The notes: generated by a model not told the origin, from the sequence alone. A DNA stretch of 64,000 nt from Acidimicrobiia bacterium UBA5794 (GCA_002418265.1 DIDS01000020.1:330512-394511), one strand, 5' to 3'. Counted from the stretch's first letter, positions 1 through 8,607 are shown. A program made the numbers and translations.

Positions 1-549
1 GAGGCGATTGAGGTCAACCTCTCGTGCCCGAACCTTGACGGATCCATCTTTGGACTCGACGCCACGCTTTCGGCGTCGATCGTCGCGGCAGTTCGAGAGG
101 CGACGAGTCTCCCCATCGGTGCAAAACTCTCGCCAGACGCCCAACCGATCTCAGCCGTTGCTGCTGCGTGTGCCGAGTCCGGGGCCGATTGGGTCGTGGT
201 GACAAACACTGCAATGGGTGCCGGGTTTGATCCCGCCTCAAGAAGGCCGCTCCTCTCAGGCATTGTCGGTGGCTATTCCGGTGATGGTCTCCGACCGATT
301 TCTCTCCGATGTGTCTTCGAGGTTGCCCGTGACGTTCCCGAGGTTCCCATCGTTGGGTGTGGTGGGGTTTCCGACGCCAACCATGTGGTCGAGTACCTGC
401 TTGCGGGTGCAACAGCCGTTGCGATCGGGACGGCACACCTCGCCCGGCCCCGCATTGCGAGAAAGATCACACAGAGGCTTCATCGCTACGGCAAAGCCAA
501 CGGCATCACCCGAATCGCCGATCTGGTGGGAGCCTACGAACCGTGGTGA
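1..549 (+). CDS. pyrD: Dihydroorotate dehydrogenase, C-terminal part (5' end outside window)
   Basis: This enzyme oxidises dihydroorotate to orotate in de novo pyrimidine synthesis using FMN. The reading frame is open from base 1 and 182 codons are visible. The first residues contain EVNLSCPN, the substrate/FMN-binding signature of the family, followed by GAKLSPD, VVTNT and the phosphate-binding segment GGVSDANHVVEYLLAGA and AIGTA near the C-terminus. The pattern resembles class 1B enzymes, which pair with the PyrK electron-transfer subunit; pyrK would then be expected just upstream, but that is outside the window. The TGA stop overlaps the GTG start of pyrF, so the two are translationally coupled. 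Assignment to PyrD is secure; the 1B subclass is an inference. Confidence 0.93.
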   Translation, partial: EAIEVNLSCPNLDGSIFGLDATLSASIVAAVREATSLPIGAKLSPDAQPISAVAAACAESGADWVVVTNTAMGAGFDPASRRPLLSGIVGGYSGDGLRPISLRCVFEVARDVPEVPIVGCGGVSDANHVVEYLLAGATAVAIGTAHLARPRIARKITQRLHRYGKANGITRIADLVGAYEPW

Positions 550-1250
550 ACCCCATCATCGTTGCCCTTGACCTTCCGACAGCGGAAGAGGCAGTGACGC
601 TCGCTCGTGCTGTTGCTCCCCACGTCGGAGCCTTCAAGGTGGGTCTCGGGTTGCTCCACGGACCGGGTCCGGGGACCATCGATGCTCTTGTGCGACTTGA
701 CCGCCCGGTCTTCGCAGATGCCAAGCTCCACGACATCCCAAGTCAGGTCGAACGTGCAGCTGAACGCCTCGGTAATCACGGCGCACGGTGGGTGACTGCC
801 CATATCTCGGGTGGACAGGACATGCTCGCTGCCGCCGTTTCCGGTCTGGCGAAGGGGTCAGGATTCGCGCCCGCCGGGATCCTTGGTGTCTCCGTTCTCA
901 CCTCGCTCACGACAGGGGACCTCCAAAGACTTGGAATCCAACGGACACCGGGACAACTCGTTGGAAAGATGTCCAAGGTCGCCGCCGCCGCGGGGTGTGA
1001 GGGCATCGTCTGTTCCCCTGCCGAGCTCAACGTCGTACGCCAGGCGGCACCCGAGCTGTTGCGTGTGACCCCAGGTATCAGACCGGTAGCCGTCGACGAC
1101 GACCAAGCTCGTATCGCAACACCGACCGAGGCGATCCGGCGCGGCGCGGACATGCTGGTTGTGGGACGTCCGATCACTGCGGCGGCGGATCCCGCAAAGG
1201 CTGCCGAGACGATCCTTCGAGATATCACCCAAGCGTCCGGATCAGCTTGA
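546..1250 (+). CDS. pyrF: Orotidine 5'-phosphate decarboxylase
   Basis: PyrF decarboxylates OMP to UMP, the last step of de novo UMP synthesis. The 234-residue length is normal for the bacterial type 1 family. IIVALDLPT at the N-terminus is the first beta strand, and FADAKLHDIPSQV carries the catalytic Asp-Lys-Asp cluster (DxKxxD). VTPGIR and the C-terminal VVGRPIT form the phosphate-binding loop. The GTG at 546 overlaps the pyrD stop by 4 bases; a GTG at 543 is in the same frame and would add one residue. A much longer open frame runs upstream, but it lies entirely over pyrD and is not coding. Confidence 0.95.
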   Translation: MNPIIVALDLPTAEEAVTLARAVAPHVGAFKVGLGLLHGPGPGTIDALVRLDRPVFADAKLHDIPSQVERAAERLGNHGARWVTAHISGGQDMLAAAVSGLAKGSGFAPAGILGVSVLTSLTTGDLQRLGIQRTPGQLVGKMSKVAAAAGCEGIVCSPAELNVVRQAAPELLRVTPGIRPVAVDDDQARIATPTEAIRRGADMLVVGRPITAAADPAKAAETILRDITQASGSA

Positions 1251-1278
1251 TACGATGGTCACCGAGAGAGGAGAGCAT

Positions 1279-1587
1279 GTGCTCCCTGAGATGACAGACG
1301 AACAACGCGCCGCAGCTCTCGAACGGGCGAAGCTTGCACGCAGAACCAGGGCTGAACTCAAAGCGCTACTCCAAACGGGAAGCCTGACCTTCTCAGATGT
1401 TCTGGAACGAGCAGCCGAGGACGATCTTGTCGCAGGCACCCGTGTCAAGGCGGTCGTTGGGGCAATGCCCGGTATGGGGAAGATCACAACGATCCGACTC
1501 CTCGAGGAGATCGGTATCGCTGAGAACCGTACACTGCGAGGCATGACCCCTCGACAGACCAAGGAACTACTTGAACGCTTCTCGTAA
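1279..1587 (+). CDS. mihF: Actinobacterial integration host factor mIHF
   Basis: mIHF is a small nucleoid-associated DNA-binding protein restricted to Actinomycetota and unrelated to enterobacterial IHF. The visible core is ERAKLARRTRAELKALL, followed by the helix-turn-helix-like region GTRVKAVVGAMPGMGK and a C-terminal ELLERFS helix, typical of the family. A purine-rich ribosome-binding sequence (GAGAGGAGAG, 1266-1275) lies just upstream of GTG 1279, so I chose that start (102 residues). In-frame ATGs at 1255 and 1291 are alternatives. The order pyrF-mihF-gmk-rpoZ-coaBC is the classical actinobacterial arrangement. The last 17 bases overlap the start of gmk. Confidence 0.9.
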   Translation: MLPEMTDEQRAAALERAKLARRTRAELKALLQTGSLTFSDVLERAAEDDLVAGTRVKAVVGAMPGMGKITTIRLLEEIGIAENRTLRGMTPRQTKELLERFS

Positions 1588-2146
1588 GGGCAGGCTCGTC
1601 GTCATCTCAGGTCCCTCAGGAGTCGGAAAGTCGAGCATCGTGGACGCCGTTCTGGCACGAACTGATGCCCGTTTCTCCGTCTCGGCCACCACGAGGGAGC
1701 CAAGGCCCGGTGAAGTCGACGGCGTCGACTACACATTCCTGGCCCGGGATGAATTCGTGGCGTTACGCGACCGCGGCGACATCCTCGAGTGGGCACAGTA
1801 TGGCGGGAATCTCTACGGAACGCCGCGTGACGCTGTGTTGCCGCTCGTCGAAGCCGGTTTCGACGTCATCCTCGACATCGAAAACGAGGGAGCCAAGCAG
1901 ATCAGGGCGGCCTACCCCGAGGCGTTGATGGTTTTCGTGCGCCCACCGGGCCTTGAAGAGCTCACACAACGTCTGGAGCGCCGCGGTGACACCTCACAAG
2001 CCGATATTGAGCGTCGGTTGGGGGTCGCCGGAACCCAGATCGCCGAAGCCGACGAGCTGTACGACCATGTGGTCATCAACGCCGATCTTGAGGACGCCAT
2101 CACACAAGTCATCGGTATACTCAACAAAGTCCCCGATCAGCCATAG
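1571..2146 (+). CDS. gmk: Guanylate kinase
   Basis: Gmk phosphorylates GMP to GDP with ATP. The Walker A loop is GPSGVGKS (residues 14-21), followed by the GMP-binding signature SATTREPRPGEVDGVDYTFL. At 191 residues the protein has the usual length. The start is a TTG at 1571, preceded by AAGGA (1561-1565) and lying inside the 3' end of mihF; no ATG or GTG lies between it and the P-loop. Overlap with mihF suggests coupled translation. The gene is followed by rpoZ after 44 bases. Confidence 0.95.
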   Translation: MNASRKGRLVVISGPSGVGKSSIVDAVLARTDARFSVSATTREPRPGEVDGVDYTFLARDEFVALRDRGDILEWAQYGGNLYGTPRDAVLPLVEAGFDVILDIENEGAKQIRAAYPEALMVFVRPPGLEELTQRLERRGDTSQADIERRLGVAGTQIAEADELYDHVVINADLEDAITQVIGILNKVPDQP

Positions 2147-2190
2147 CCTGTGGGTACATCCGTTGAACCTCTGCGAACAGGAGCCGCATC

Positions 2191-2424
2191 ATGATGCTTG
2201 AGCCACCCATTGGCGCACTTGTCGACAAGACCAAGTCGCGCTTTGGACTTGTCATCTTGTCGGCACGTCGCGCCCGTCAGATCAACGCATACTTCCACGA
2301 ACTCGGTGCAGGTGTGGGTGGTTATGTACCGCCCCAGGTCCACTCGATGTCGCGCAAACCCCTTTCAATTGCGCTCGAGGAGATCTACCAGGACAAGGTC
2401 GTGGCTGCACCGATCGAGGAATAG
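2191..2424 (+). CDS. rpoZ: RNA polymerase omega subunit
   Basis: Omega helps fold and assemble the beta' subunit of RNA polymerase. The 77-residue protein has the conserved KTKSRFGLVILSARRARQIN segment that packs on beta', then PLSIALEEIYQDKV near the C-terminus. ATG codons at 2191 and 2194 are adjacent, with AGGAGC about 8 bases upstream of the first. The middle contains a short Gly/Val-rich insertion (GAGVGGYVPPQVHS), as in other actinobacterial omega proteins. It sits between gmk and coaBC as in mycobacteria. Confidence 0.92.
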   Translation: MMLEPPIGALVDKTKSRFGLVILSARRARQINAYFHELGAGVGGYVPPQVHSMSRKPLSIALEEIYQDKVVAAPIEE

Positions 2425-2427
2425 ATC

Positions 2428-3612
2428 GTGCTCGCCGGGCGGCGGATCGTCCTCGGCGTCACGGGGGGAGTTGCTGCGTACAAGGCGGCGTATCTCACCA
2501 GAAGACTGATCGAGCACGGTGCCTCAGTACGTGTGGTCATGACTCCCACAGCGACCCGATTCGTCGGTGAGGCAACCTTTGCTGCACTGACCGGTTCCGA
2601 TCCGGTCGTCGAGATGTTTGGGGGCAGCGACCCGTCTCCGCACACGACGCTTGCTGCATGGGCCGATGTCATCGTGATCGCACCAGCAACCGCCTCGACG
2701 ATCGCGAAGCTCGTCTCAGGCGAATCATCCAACGCCTTGATTGCCACGGTGTTGGCGAGCACAGCACCGGTTGTGATTGCGCCTGCCATGCATACCGAGA
2801 TGTGGGAACATGCAGCAACCCGAAAGAACATGGCAACGTTGCAGGGAAGGGGTTACGAGGTCGTTCCTCCGGAAGTCGGTGAACTCGCCGGTGGTGACGT
2901 CGGTGTCGGCAGATTGGCCGACCCCGACGCGATCGTCGAAGCCGTCACACACGTTGTGGCAGACGGCCCCCTCGCTGGTCTGGCTGTGATCGTGACGGCA
3001 GGCGGCACTCGCGAGGCGATCGATCCGGTTCGTTTCATTGGCAATCGATCGAGCGGGAAGATGGGAAATGCCATCGCTCGTGTTGCCGCTGCCCAAGGGG
3101 CGTTGGTGACGTTGGTGACCGCAGCCGACGATCCCGACGTCAGCGGTGTCGTCGTGGTGTCTGTCGAATCCGCCGACGAGATGGCTGAGGCTGTTTGGTC
3201 CAGACTCGATGGGTGTGATGTTGCGGTGATGGCTGCAGCAGTCGCTGACTTCAAACCTGCCACCGTCGATCCGACGAAGATGAAACGAGTATCGGGCCCC
3301 ACAAGCATCGAATTGGTTCCCACGCCTGACGTTCTCCGAGGTGTCCACGAGTCGCCGGATCGGCCATTCCTGGTTGGGTTCGCAGCCGAAACAGGCAGTC
3401 TCGAAGACGCCGCAGCCAAGGCAAAACGCAAGGGAGTTGATCTGCTGGTTGCCAACGATGTGGCTTCCGAAGGTTCCGGGTTTGGATCCGACACCAACGA
3501 GGTGACCTTCTTCTACCCAGATGGAACATCCAAAGGCATGCCACTTCTGGACAAAGATGATGTCGCGAGGGCGCTGTGGAAAGAAGTCCAAACCTTGCGG
3601 GGCATGGACTGA
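2428..3612 (+). CDS. coaBC: Bifunctional phosphopantothenoylcysteine decarboxylase / phosphopantothenate-cysteine ligase
   Basis: CoaBC carries out two consecutive steps of coenzyme A synthesis: ligation of cysteine to 4'-phosphopantothenate and decarboxylation to 4'-phosphopantetheine. Residues 1 to about 185 form the FMN-dependent CoaC domain (LGVTGGVAAYKA; VIVIAPATASTIAKL). Residues from about 190 form the CoaB ligase (VTAGGTREAIDPVRFIGNRSSGKMG; FAAETG; KGVDLLVANDV). In the CoaC substrate motif PxMNxxMW the Asn is replaced by His (PAMHTEMW). The GTG start at 2428 follows the rpoZ stop by 3 bases. The metK gene that follows coaBC in mycobacteria is absent and priA comes next. Confidence 0.93.
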   Translation: MLAGRRIVLGVTGGVAAYKAAYLTRRLIEHGASVRVVMTPTATRFVGEATFAALTGSDPVVEMFGGSDPSPHTTLAAWADVIVIAPATASTIAKLVSGESSNALIATVLASTAPVVIAPAMHTEMWEHAATRKNMATLQGRGYEVVPPEVGELAGGDVGVGRLADPDAIVEAVTHVVADGPLAGLAVIVTAGGTREAIDPVRFIGNRSSGKMGNAIARVAAAQGALVTLVTAADDPDVSGVVVVSVESADEMAEAVWSRLDGCDVAVMAAAVADFKPATVDPTKMKRVSGPTSIELVPTPDVLRGVHESPDRPFLVGFAAETGSLEDAAAKAKRKGVDLLVANDVASEGSGFGSDTNEVTFFYPDGTSKGMPLLDKDDVARALWKEVQTLRGMD

Positions 3613-3616
3613 CCAC

Positions 3617-5383
3617 GTGTCGAATCGGATCGGTCTTGCCTGCCAGGTCGTACCTGAGATCCCATCGTTCGCGGTTGATGACGGATTCACGTATCTGATC
3701 CCTGAAGCCATGCCCGTTGTCGTTGGATCCAAGGTGCGAGTGCGTGTCTCGGGAAGGCGCCTTCCTGGCTATGTGACAGCGACATTTCCCACTCCGACCG
3801 ACCGTCAGCTCCTCACCGTCGACTCCGTGACCGGTACCGCTGCGGTGTTCGACGACACATTGCTCGACGTCTGCCGCTGGGCAGCCATCCACTACGTTGC
3901 GCCTCTTTCCACCGTCTTGAGACGCACGTCGCCTCCCAATGCCCCCCGCTTGCTTGCACCGGGGGTTGATGTCACGACGCAGGGCAAACAATTGGTCGGA
4001 AACGGGACAGGTACCGTCTCTGACATCACCTATACGGTGAGTGCCGCTCCTCACCATGAGGCGATTGTCGATGCCCTGACTCATGCCGGCGAGGGAATGA
4101 CGCGAGCCGTTGTTGTCCCCTCGGCGGTAGAGGTACACGCGCTCGCCCGATATCTGGAGCGGCGGTATCCGCACCAGGTATGGACGGCGACCTCTTCCAT
4201 GGCAGCCAAGGACGTCACGGCTGCTTGGACAGCAGCATCGCAGGATCCCAGCACGATTCTCGTAGGTACACGCGAAGTCGCACTGTGGCGACTCGCTGGC
4301 GGCGGTAGTTGGGTCATCGTTGAGGAAGGCCGAAGAGTCATGAAGTCGCCGTCAACGCCGACCCTGCATGTGCGTGAGATCGCGGCGCGGCGACATCGGG
4401 GTGGGCGTGGATCTCTTGCGCTCGTCGGACCGGTACCAACCCTTGAAGCCGTCGCCATGGGCGCCCAGGTCAATCGTCCACCGGGGCGCTCGTGGCCCGT
4501 TGTCGAGGTCTCGGATCGCAGCGAGGATCCACCGGGTCCGGCATTGGTCACGCGGCGAACGAAGCAGGCGCTGTCGATGATGGCACGTTCCCGTACGCCC
4601 TCATTCGTTCTGGTGACGGCACGGGGATACGCCCCGGCATTCCTGTGCACAAGCTGTTCGGGAGTCCGGCGCTGTGAGGTGTGTGAGGCCGTAGCCACCG
4701 ATGCAACCGCGTGTCGGCGATGTGGGGCCACGCTTGGTCCCTGCCGGAACTGTGGACGGCAGCGTTTTGCACCGATCGGCGCAGGGATTGGCAGGGTCGT
4801 CAGCGAGATTGCCTCGTTTGCAGGCGACGGGGTTGTCGGATCGGTGAAGGACGATGCGCTGATCACCGTGGGATCCGAGCGAGACCTGATCGACTGTGGA
4901 CCCGTCGGGCTCGCCGTCGTCATCGATGCCGACGGCATGGCAGGGGCTCCCCACTATCGGGCAGGCGAAGACGCTCTTCGCCTCATGGCACGCACCGCGC
5001 AAAAGGTCAGTCGCGGGGTCGGCCACCGGATGATGGTCCAAACAGGCCCGAACGCCTCACGCGTCGTGAAGGCCCTGGTCGCCGGTCGATCAGACCGATT
5101 CCTTGCTGAAGAAGCCGCCACCAGGAAAGCAGCCGGGTTCCCACCATATGGCGAGCTGATAGCCGTTGAGGTTGCCCAACACGAAGGAGCCGACAAGGTG
5201 TTGCGGGAGTCACTCGGTGACACCGCAACCGTTCTTGGGCCGGCTCCGATGCAAGACCGTGACCGATGGTTGATCCAGGGAGAGCATCTCGACACCGCCC
5301 GCATCGTCCTGCGAACGGCCGTCGGCCTTCTCCGAGCCAGGGGTGCAAAGGTCCGTGTCGACGCCGATCCGATTGACTTGTGA
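3617..5383 (+). CDS. priA: Primosomal protein N' (PriA), helicase motifs degenerate
   Basis: PriA recognises stalled forks and starts primosome reloading. The N-terminal DNA-binding region (VVPEIPSFAVDDGFTYLIPE, then VGSKVRVRVSGRRLPGYV) and eight zinc-finger cysteines (CTSC, CEVC, CRRC, CRNC, about residues 337-380) are clear. The ATPase core is eroded: where a Walker A loop is expected the protein reads HHEAIVDALTHAGEGMTRAVV, and the DEAH box is EEGRRV. Loss of helicase residues is known for actinobacterial PriA proteins, so a structural rather than motor role is likely. GTG 3617 was chosen because homology starts immediately (RIGLACQVVPEIP). Confidence 0.88.
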   Translation: MSNRIGLACQVVPEIPSFAVDDGFTYLIPEAMPVVVGSKVRVRVSGRRLPGYVTATFPTPTDRQLLTVDSVTGTAAVFDDTLLDVCRWAAIHYVAPLSTVLRRTSPPNAPRLLAPGVDVTTQGKQLVGNGTGTVSDITYTVSAAPHHEAIVDALTHAGEGMTRAVVVPSAVEVHALARYLERRYPHQVWTATSSMAAKDVTAAWTAASQDPSTILVGTREVALWRLAGGGSWVIVEEGRRVMKSPSTPTLHVREIAARRHRGGRGSLALVGPVPTLEAVAMGAQVNRPPGRSWPVVEVSDRSEDPPGPALVTRRTKQALSMMARSRTPSFVLVTARGYAPAFLCTSCSGVRRCEVCEAVATDATACRRCGATLGPCRNCGRQRFAPIGAGIGRVVSEIASFAGDGVVGSVKDDALITVGSERDLIDCGPVGLAVVIDADGMAGAPHYRAGEDALRLMARTAQKVSRGVGHRMMVQTGPNASRVVKALVAGRSDRFLAEEAATRKAAGFPPYGELIAVEVAQHEGADKVLRESLGDTATVLGPAPMQDRDRWLIQGEHLDTARIVLRTAVGLLRARGAKVRVDADPIDL

Positions 5384-5441
5384 CGGTGATCTGTGTGTTG
5401 GAAGGCGGTGGAGGGCAATCGATCGACACCTCGATCTCGGT

Positions 5442-5447
5442 TACGCT
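5442..5447 (+). promoter_or_regulatory. -10 box (TACGCT) of a leaderless def promoter
   Basis: TACGCT fits TAnnnT and lies 7 bases before the def ATG, where no ribosome-binding site is present. Transcription would begin at or next to the start codon. No convincing -35 box is visible. Confidence 0.55.
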
Positions 5448-5454
5448 TCCTCCC

Positions 5455-5958
5455 ATGGCCATCTATCCGATCCGAACGTTTCCCGACCCGGTTCTTGCCA
5501 TGCACGCCTCCGATGTCACCGACTTCGGCGATCCGCTCCGCAAGCTCGCCGATGACATGCTTGAGACCATGTATGACGCACCCGGGGTCGGCCTTGCTGC
5601 GCCACAGATCGGTATCTCGAAGCGTTTCTTTGTTGCCGACATCGGCGAGGGTCCTTTCGTGATGGCAAACCCGGAAATCGTCGAGACCCACGGAAAATGG
5701 AAGTATGAGGAAGGCTGTCTCTCGGTTCCCGGTCGCTATTGGATGATCAAACGATCGGATTACGTGCGCGCTGTCGGTCGCGACCTCGAGGGAAACACGG
5801 TCGAGTTTGAGGGCGACGAACTCATGGGACGCCTACTCCAGCATGAGATCGATCACCTCCACGGGACGCTCCTGCTGGCGCACCTCAGTTCACGAGTTCG
5901 CAATCAAGCGCTCAAGGAACTCAGAGAAGATCCTCTCGGCGTCCGACGAGTGCCCTGA
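5455..5958 (+). CDS. def: Peptide deformylase
   Basis: Def is a metalloenzyme that removes the formyl group from the N-terminal methionine of nascent proteins. All three family motifs are present: GVGLAAPQIG (motif 1), EGCLSVPG with the metal-binding Cys (motif 2) and QHEIDHLHG with the two metal-binding His and the catalytic Glu (motif 3). The 167-residue protein starting MAIYPIRTFPDPVL matches the usual N-terminus. An upstream extension of the open frame has no homology and was rejected. Def is followed with a one-base overlap by fmt, the enzyme that adds the formyl group to initiator tRNA. Confidence 0.95.
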   Translation: MAIYPIRTFPDPVLAMHASDVTDFGDPLRKLADDMLETMYDAPGVGLAAPQIGISKRFFVADIGEGPFVMANPEIVETHGKWKYEEGCLSVPGRYWMIKRSDYVRAVGRDLEGNTVEFEGDELMGRLLQHEIDHLHGTLLLAHLSSRVRNQALKELREDPLGVRRVP

Positions 5959-6875
5959 TGGGTGTGATCTTTCTCGGCACTCCGGCGGCTGCGGTTCCCA
6001 GCTTGTGTGCCCTCGCCGAGGTCGAAGACATCGACTTGGTCATCACCCAACCAGATCGGCCGATGAAGCGATCGTCTGCAGCCGTCCCATCGCCGGTGAA
6101 GGTTGCGGCGACTCAATTCGGTTTTCCGATCCAGCAACCTGAGACAGCGACCGAGTTGGCAGCACTGCTCAAGAAGTCGGATTCCATCATGGGACTCGTT
6201 GTGGCATTCGGTCGCATCCTCACCGCCGAGATGCTGGCGACACCCCCCATGGGTTTCGTGAACGTCCACTTCTCGCTGCTGCCACGCTGGAGGGGAGCTG
6301 CACCGGTGGAGAGGGCGATTGCTGCTGGTGACGAGACCACAGGCGTGACTCTGATGAAGATCGATGAGGGACTTGACACGGGCCCGGTCATCGCCGAGCG
6401 GGCGACTGACATCTCGGCGGTTGACACCGGCGGGAGTCTGACCGCACGGTTGTCACACATTGGAGCAAGCCTGGTGGACAATGCCATTCCAGACTATCTC
6501 AACGGGCGACGGATCCCAGTGCCCCAGATCACCACCGGGGCGACTCATGCTGCCCGACTGACCAAGAATGAAGCCAAGCTGTCGGTCACAACACCAGCTG
6601 CCAACGCTGAACGGATGGTACGAGCCTTTTCACCAAGGCCCGGGGCTTGGGTCGAAACCGATGTTGGAAACATCAGAATCCACGCTGCAACGTGGATCGA
6701 GACCTCCGACAACATGCCCGGAGAGATCGGCATGGTCGACGGGTTCCCGGTCCTCGGTTTGATGGACGGAGGACTCAGATTGGTGACCGTGCAACCGGCG
6801 GGCAAGTCGCGAATGCCCGCCGAAGCATGGATGCGGGGACGGCAAGGCAGGTCGATCCGGCTCATCCAACCCTGA
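5958..6875 (+). CDS. fmt: Methionyl-tRNA formyltransferase
   Basis: Fmt formylates Met-tRNA(fMet) using 10-formyl-tetrahydrofolate. The 305-residue protein starts with the Rossmann strand VIFLGTPAAAVPSL, has the formyltransferase signature NVHFSLLPRWRGAAPVERAI with the catalytic Asn-His pair, and IDEGLDTGPV downstream. The C-terminal OB-like tRNA-binding domain (FSPRPGAWVET and onward) is complete. The ATG overlaps the last base of the def stop (TGATG). In mycobacteria rsmB/fmu follows; here it is missing and rpe comes next. Confidence 0.95.
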   Translation: MGVIFLGTPAAAVPSLCALAEVEDIDLVITQPDRPMKRSSAAVPSPVKVAATQFGFPIQQPETATELAALLKKSDSIMGLVVAFGRILTAEMLATPPMGFVNVHFSLLPRWRGAAPVERAIAAGDETTGVTLMKIDEGLDTGPVIAERATDISAVDTGGSLTARLSHIGASLVDNAIPDYLNGRRIPVPQITTGATHAARLTKNEAKLSVTTPAANAERMVRAFSPRPGAWVETDVGNIRIHAATWIETSDNMPGEIGMVDGFPVLGLMDGGLRLVTVQPAGKSRMPAEAWMRGRQGRSIRLIQP

Positions 6876-6945
6876 GAAGTAAGGCGCGCCACACCGGTGG
6901 TGTTGGCAGGTCGCCAGCTTGTCTCCATCTGGAGCCCATTGGTCG

Positions 6946-6951
6946 TACACT
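6946..6951 (+). promoter_or_regulatory. -10 box (TACACT) of a leaderless rpe promoter
   Basis: TACACT lies 8 bases before the rpe ATG. There is no Shine-Dalgarno sequence between the box and the start, so a leaderless transcript beginning near 6958 is likely. Confidence 0.55.
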
Positions 6952-6959
6952 CGCACACC

Positions 6960-7631
6960 ATGAGAGACGATGTGCGCATAGCGCCTTCCATTCTTGCGGC
7001 AGACTTCGCCAACCTTGCCGCAGACATTGAGCGGATTGCACCCGTGATCGACCTGCTCCATGTCGACGTGATGGATGGGCATTTCGTTCCGAACATCTCG
7101 CTCGGTCCACCGGTCATCGCCTCCCTGCGGAAAGCGACCGACCTCTACCTCGATTGCCATTTGATGATCACCGACCCACTGTCGTATCTCGACGCGATGA
7201 AACAGGCCGGTGCAAACGGTGTGACAGCCCACATCGAAGCCATTCCCAATCCCCATCCGGTCATGGATCGTGCCGAGGAACTCGGGCTCGACGTTGGGTT
7301 GGTGATCAACCCTGCCACACCCGTGGCAGCGATCGAACCGTACCTCGAGCGTTGTTCGATGGTGGTGGTGATGAGCGTGCAGCCGGGGTTCGGCGGTCAA
7401 GCCTTCATTGAGGCTGTGGTGCCCAAGATTGAACGTTTGAGAGAAATCATTGATTCTTCGGCACTTTTGACCGATATAGAGGTCGATGGTGGGATCGACC
7501 GTCGTACCGCCACCCTTGCAGGAGATGCAGGGGCGGACATTTTTGTTGCCGGAACGTCCGTGTTCCGGGCCGAAGATCCGGTGGAAGCGGTCAAGAACAT
7601 CAGAAAAGCAGCAACAGGTGAGGTGACATGA
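6960..7631 (+). CDS. rpe: Ribulose-phosphate 3-epimerase
   Basis: Rpe interconverts ribulose 5-phosphate and xylulose 5-phosphate in the pentose phosphate pathway. IAPSILAADFANL, LLHVDVMDGHFVPNISLGP (metal-binding His and Asp), DCHLMI, MSVQPGFGGQ and EVDGGID follow the expected TIM-barrel order. The length is 223 residues. An upstream in-frame GTG extends the open frame but adds no homologous residues, and the -10 box lies inside that extension. The stop overlaps the next gene by 4 bases (ATGA). Confidence 0.95.
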   Translation: MRDDVRIAPSILAADFANLAADIERIAPVIDLLHVDVMDGHFVPNISLGPPVIASLRKATDLYLDCHLMITDPLSYLDAMKQAGANGVTAHIEAIPNPHPVMDRAEELGLDVGLVINPATPVAAIEPYLERCSMVVVMSVQPGFGGQAFIEAVVPKIERLREIIDSSALLTDIEVDGGIDRRTATLAGDAGADIFVAGTSVFRAEDPVEAVKNIRKAATGEVT

Positions 7632-8554
7632 GCGAACGGATCCTTGTCGTAGATGACGACCCGGACATTCTTCAGTTCGTCCAGATGAATCTTGAACTCG
7701 ACGGATTCCGCGTCGAAACCGCAGATGGTGGTCGCAGTGCCCTGGAACAGGCTGCCGCAAACCCACCAGACCTCATGCTGCTCGACATCATGATGCCCGA
7801 GATCGATGGGCTGACGGTGCTCAAGCGCATGCGAAGCGATCCACCCACCGCTTCCATCCCGGTCATCATCCTGACTGCACGGTCGCTCGCCGAAGATCGA
7901 GTGAAAGGTCTTGACCTCGGTGCGGACGACTACATCACAAAACCATTTGATCTCGAAGAACTCGTGGCCCGAGTACGTACGGTGCTCCGACGTTCACGTC
8001 AGATGCGTGACCTTTCTCCGCTGACCGGACTTCCCGGAAACTTTCGAATAACGGCGGAACTTGAGGACCGCATCGATGCGGGTGAACCGATCGCAGTCGT
8101 CCACGCCGATCTTGACAATTTCAAGGCATTCAACGACCACTACGGGTTCATGCGGGGTGACACGGTCATCAAGTTCACCGCACGGGTCCTCCTCGAGGCT
8201 GCTGAGGAAACCGTCAATGGCGACGTGTTCGTCGGTCATGTCGGTGGCGACGATTTCGTATCGGTGCTTCATGCAGACGACATGAAGGCGTACTGCGAAC
8301 GGATCATGGTGCTCTTCGACGACGGGATCCTCGACTACTACGACACAGCCGATGCACTGCAGGGCTATATCGAGGTGACAGACCGAAAAGGGGAGCGCCA
8401 CGCATATCCCGTGTGCTCCCTTTCGATGGGTGTTGCCACCAGTGAGCACAAGGTCCTGACCTCAGAGTGGGAGGCATCATCGGTTGCCTCAGAGATGAAG
8501 GAAGTCGCCAAACGGCTCCCCGGCACCAACTACCAGGTGGACCGGAGGGCATAG
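7628..8554 (+). CDS. Response regulator with receiver and degenerate GGDEF domain
   Basis: Residues 1-120 form a receiver domain: VVDDDPDI with the acidic pair, the phosphoacceptor Asp53 in LLDIMMPEIDG, LTARS and the conserved Lys in ITKPFD. Residues about 130-300 form a GGDEF domain, with HADLDNFKAFNDHYGFMRGD intact, but the signature is GGDDF (about 206-210) instead of GGDEF or GGEEF. The usual entry motif DPLTGLxNR is SPLTGLPGN, and no RxxD product-inhibition site is seen. It may be a weak or inactive diguanylate cyclase, or a signal-transducing pseudoenzyme. It overlaps rpe by 4 bases; no partner histidine kinase lies in the window. Confidence 0.82.
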   Translation: MSERILVVDDDPDILQFVQMNLELDGFRVETADGGRSALEQAAANPPDLMLLDIMMPEIDGLTVLKRMRSDPPTASIPVIILTARSLAEDRVKGLDLGADDYITKPFDLEELVARVRTVLRRSRQMRDLSPLTGLPGNFRITAELEDRIDAGEPIAVVHADLDNFKAFNDHYGFMRGDTVIKFTARVLLEAAEETVNGDVFVGHVGGDDFVSVLHADDMKAYCERIMVLFDDGILDYYDTADALQGYIEVTDRKGERHAYPVCSLSMGVATSEHKVLTSEWEASSVASEMKEVAKRLPGTNYQVDRRA

Positions 8555-8607
8555 CTCGCCTCGCGGCTTTCAGACCGATCAGGTCTGATATCCTCTCCCA
8601 AATACCC

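Noticed and set aside
2725..3732. 335-codon open frame on the minus strand over coaBC
   Set aside because: It is the antisense shadow of a well-conserved gene, has no ribosome-binding site and shows no family features; high GC makes such long shadows common.
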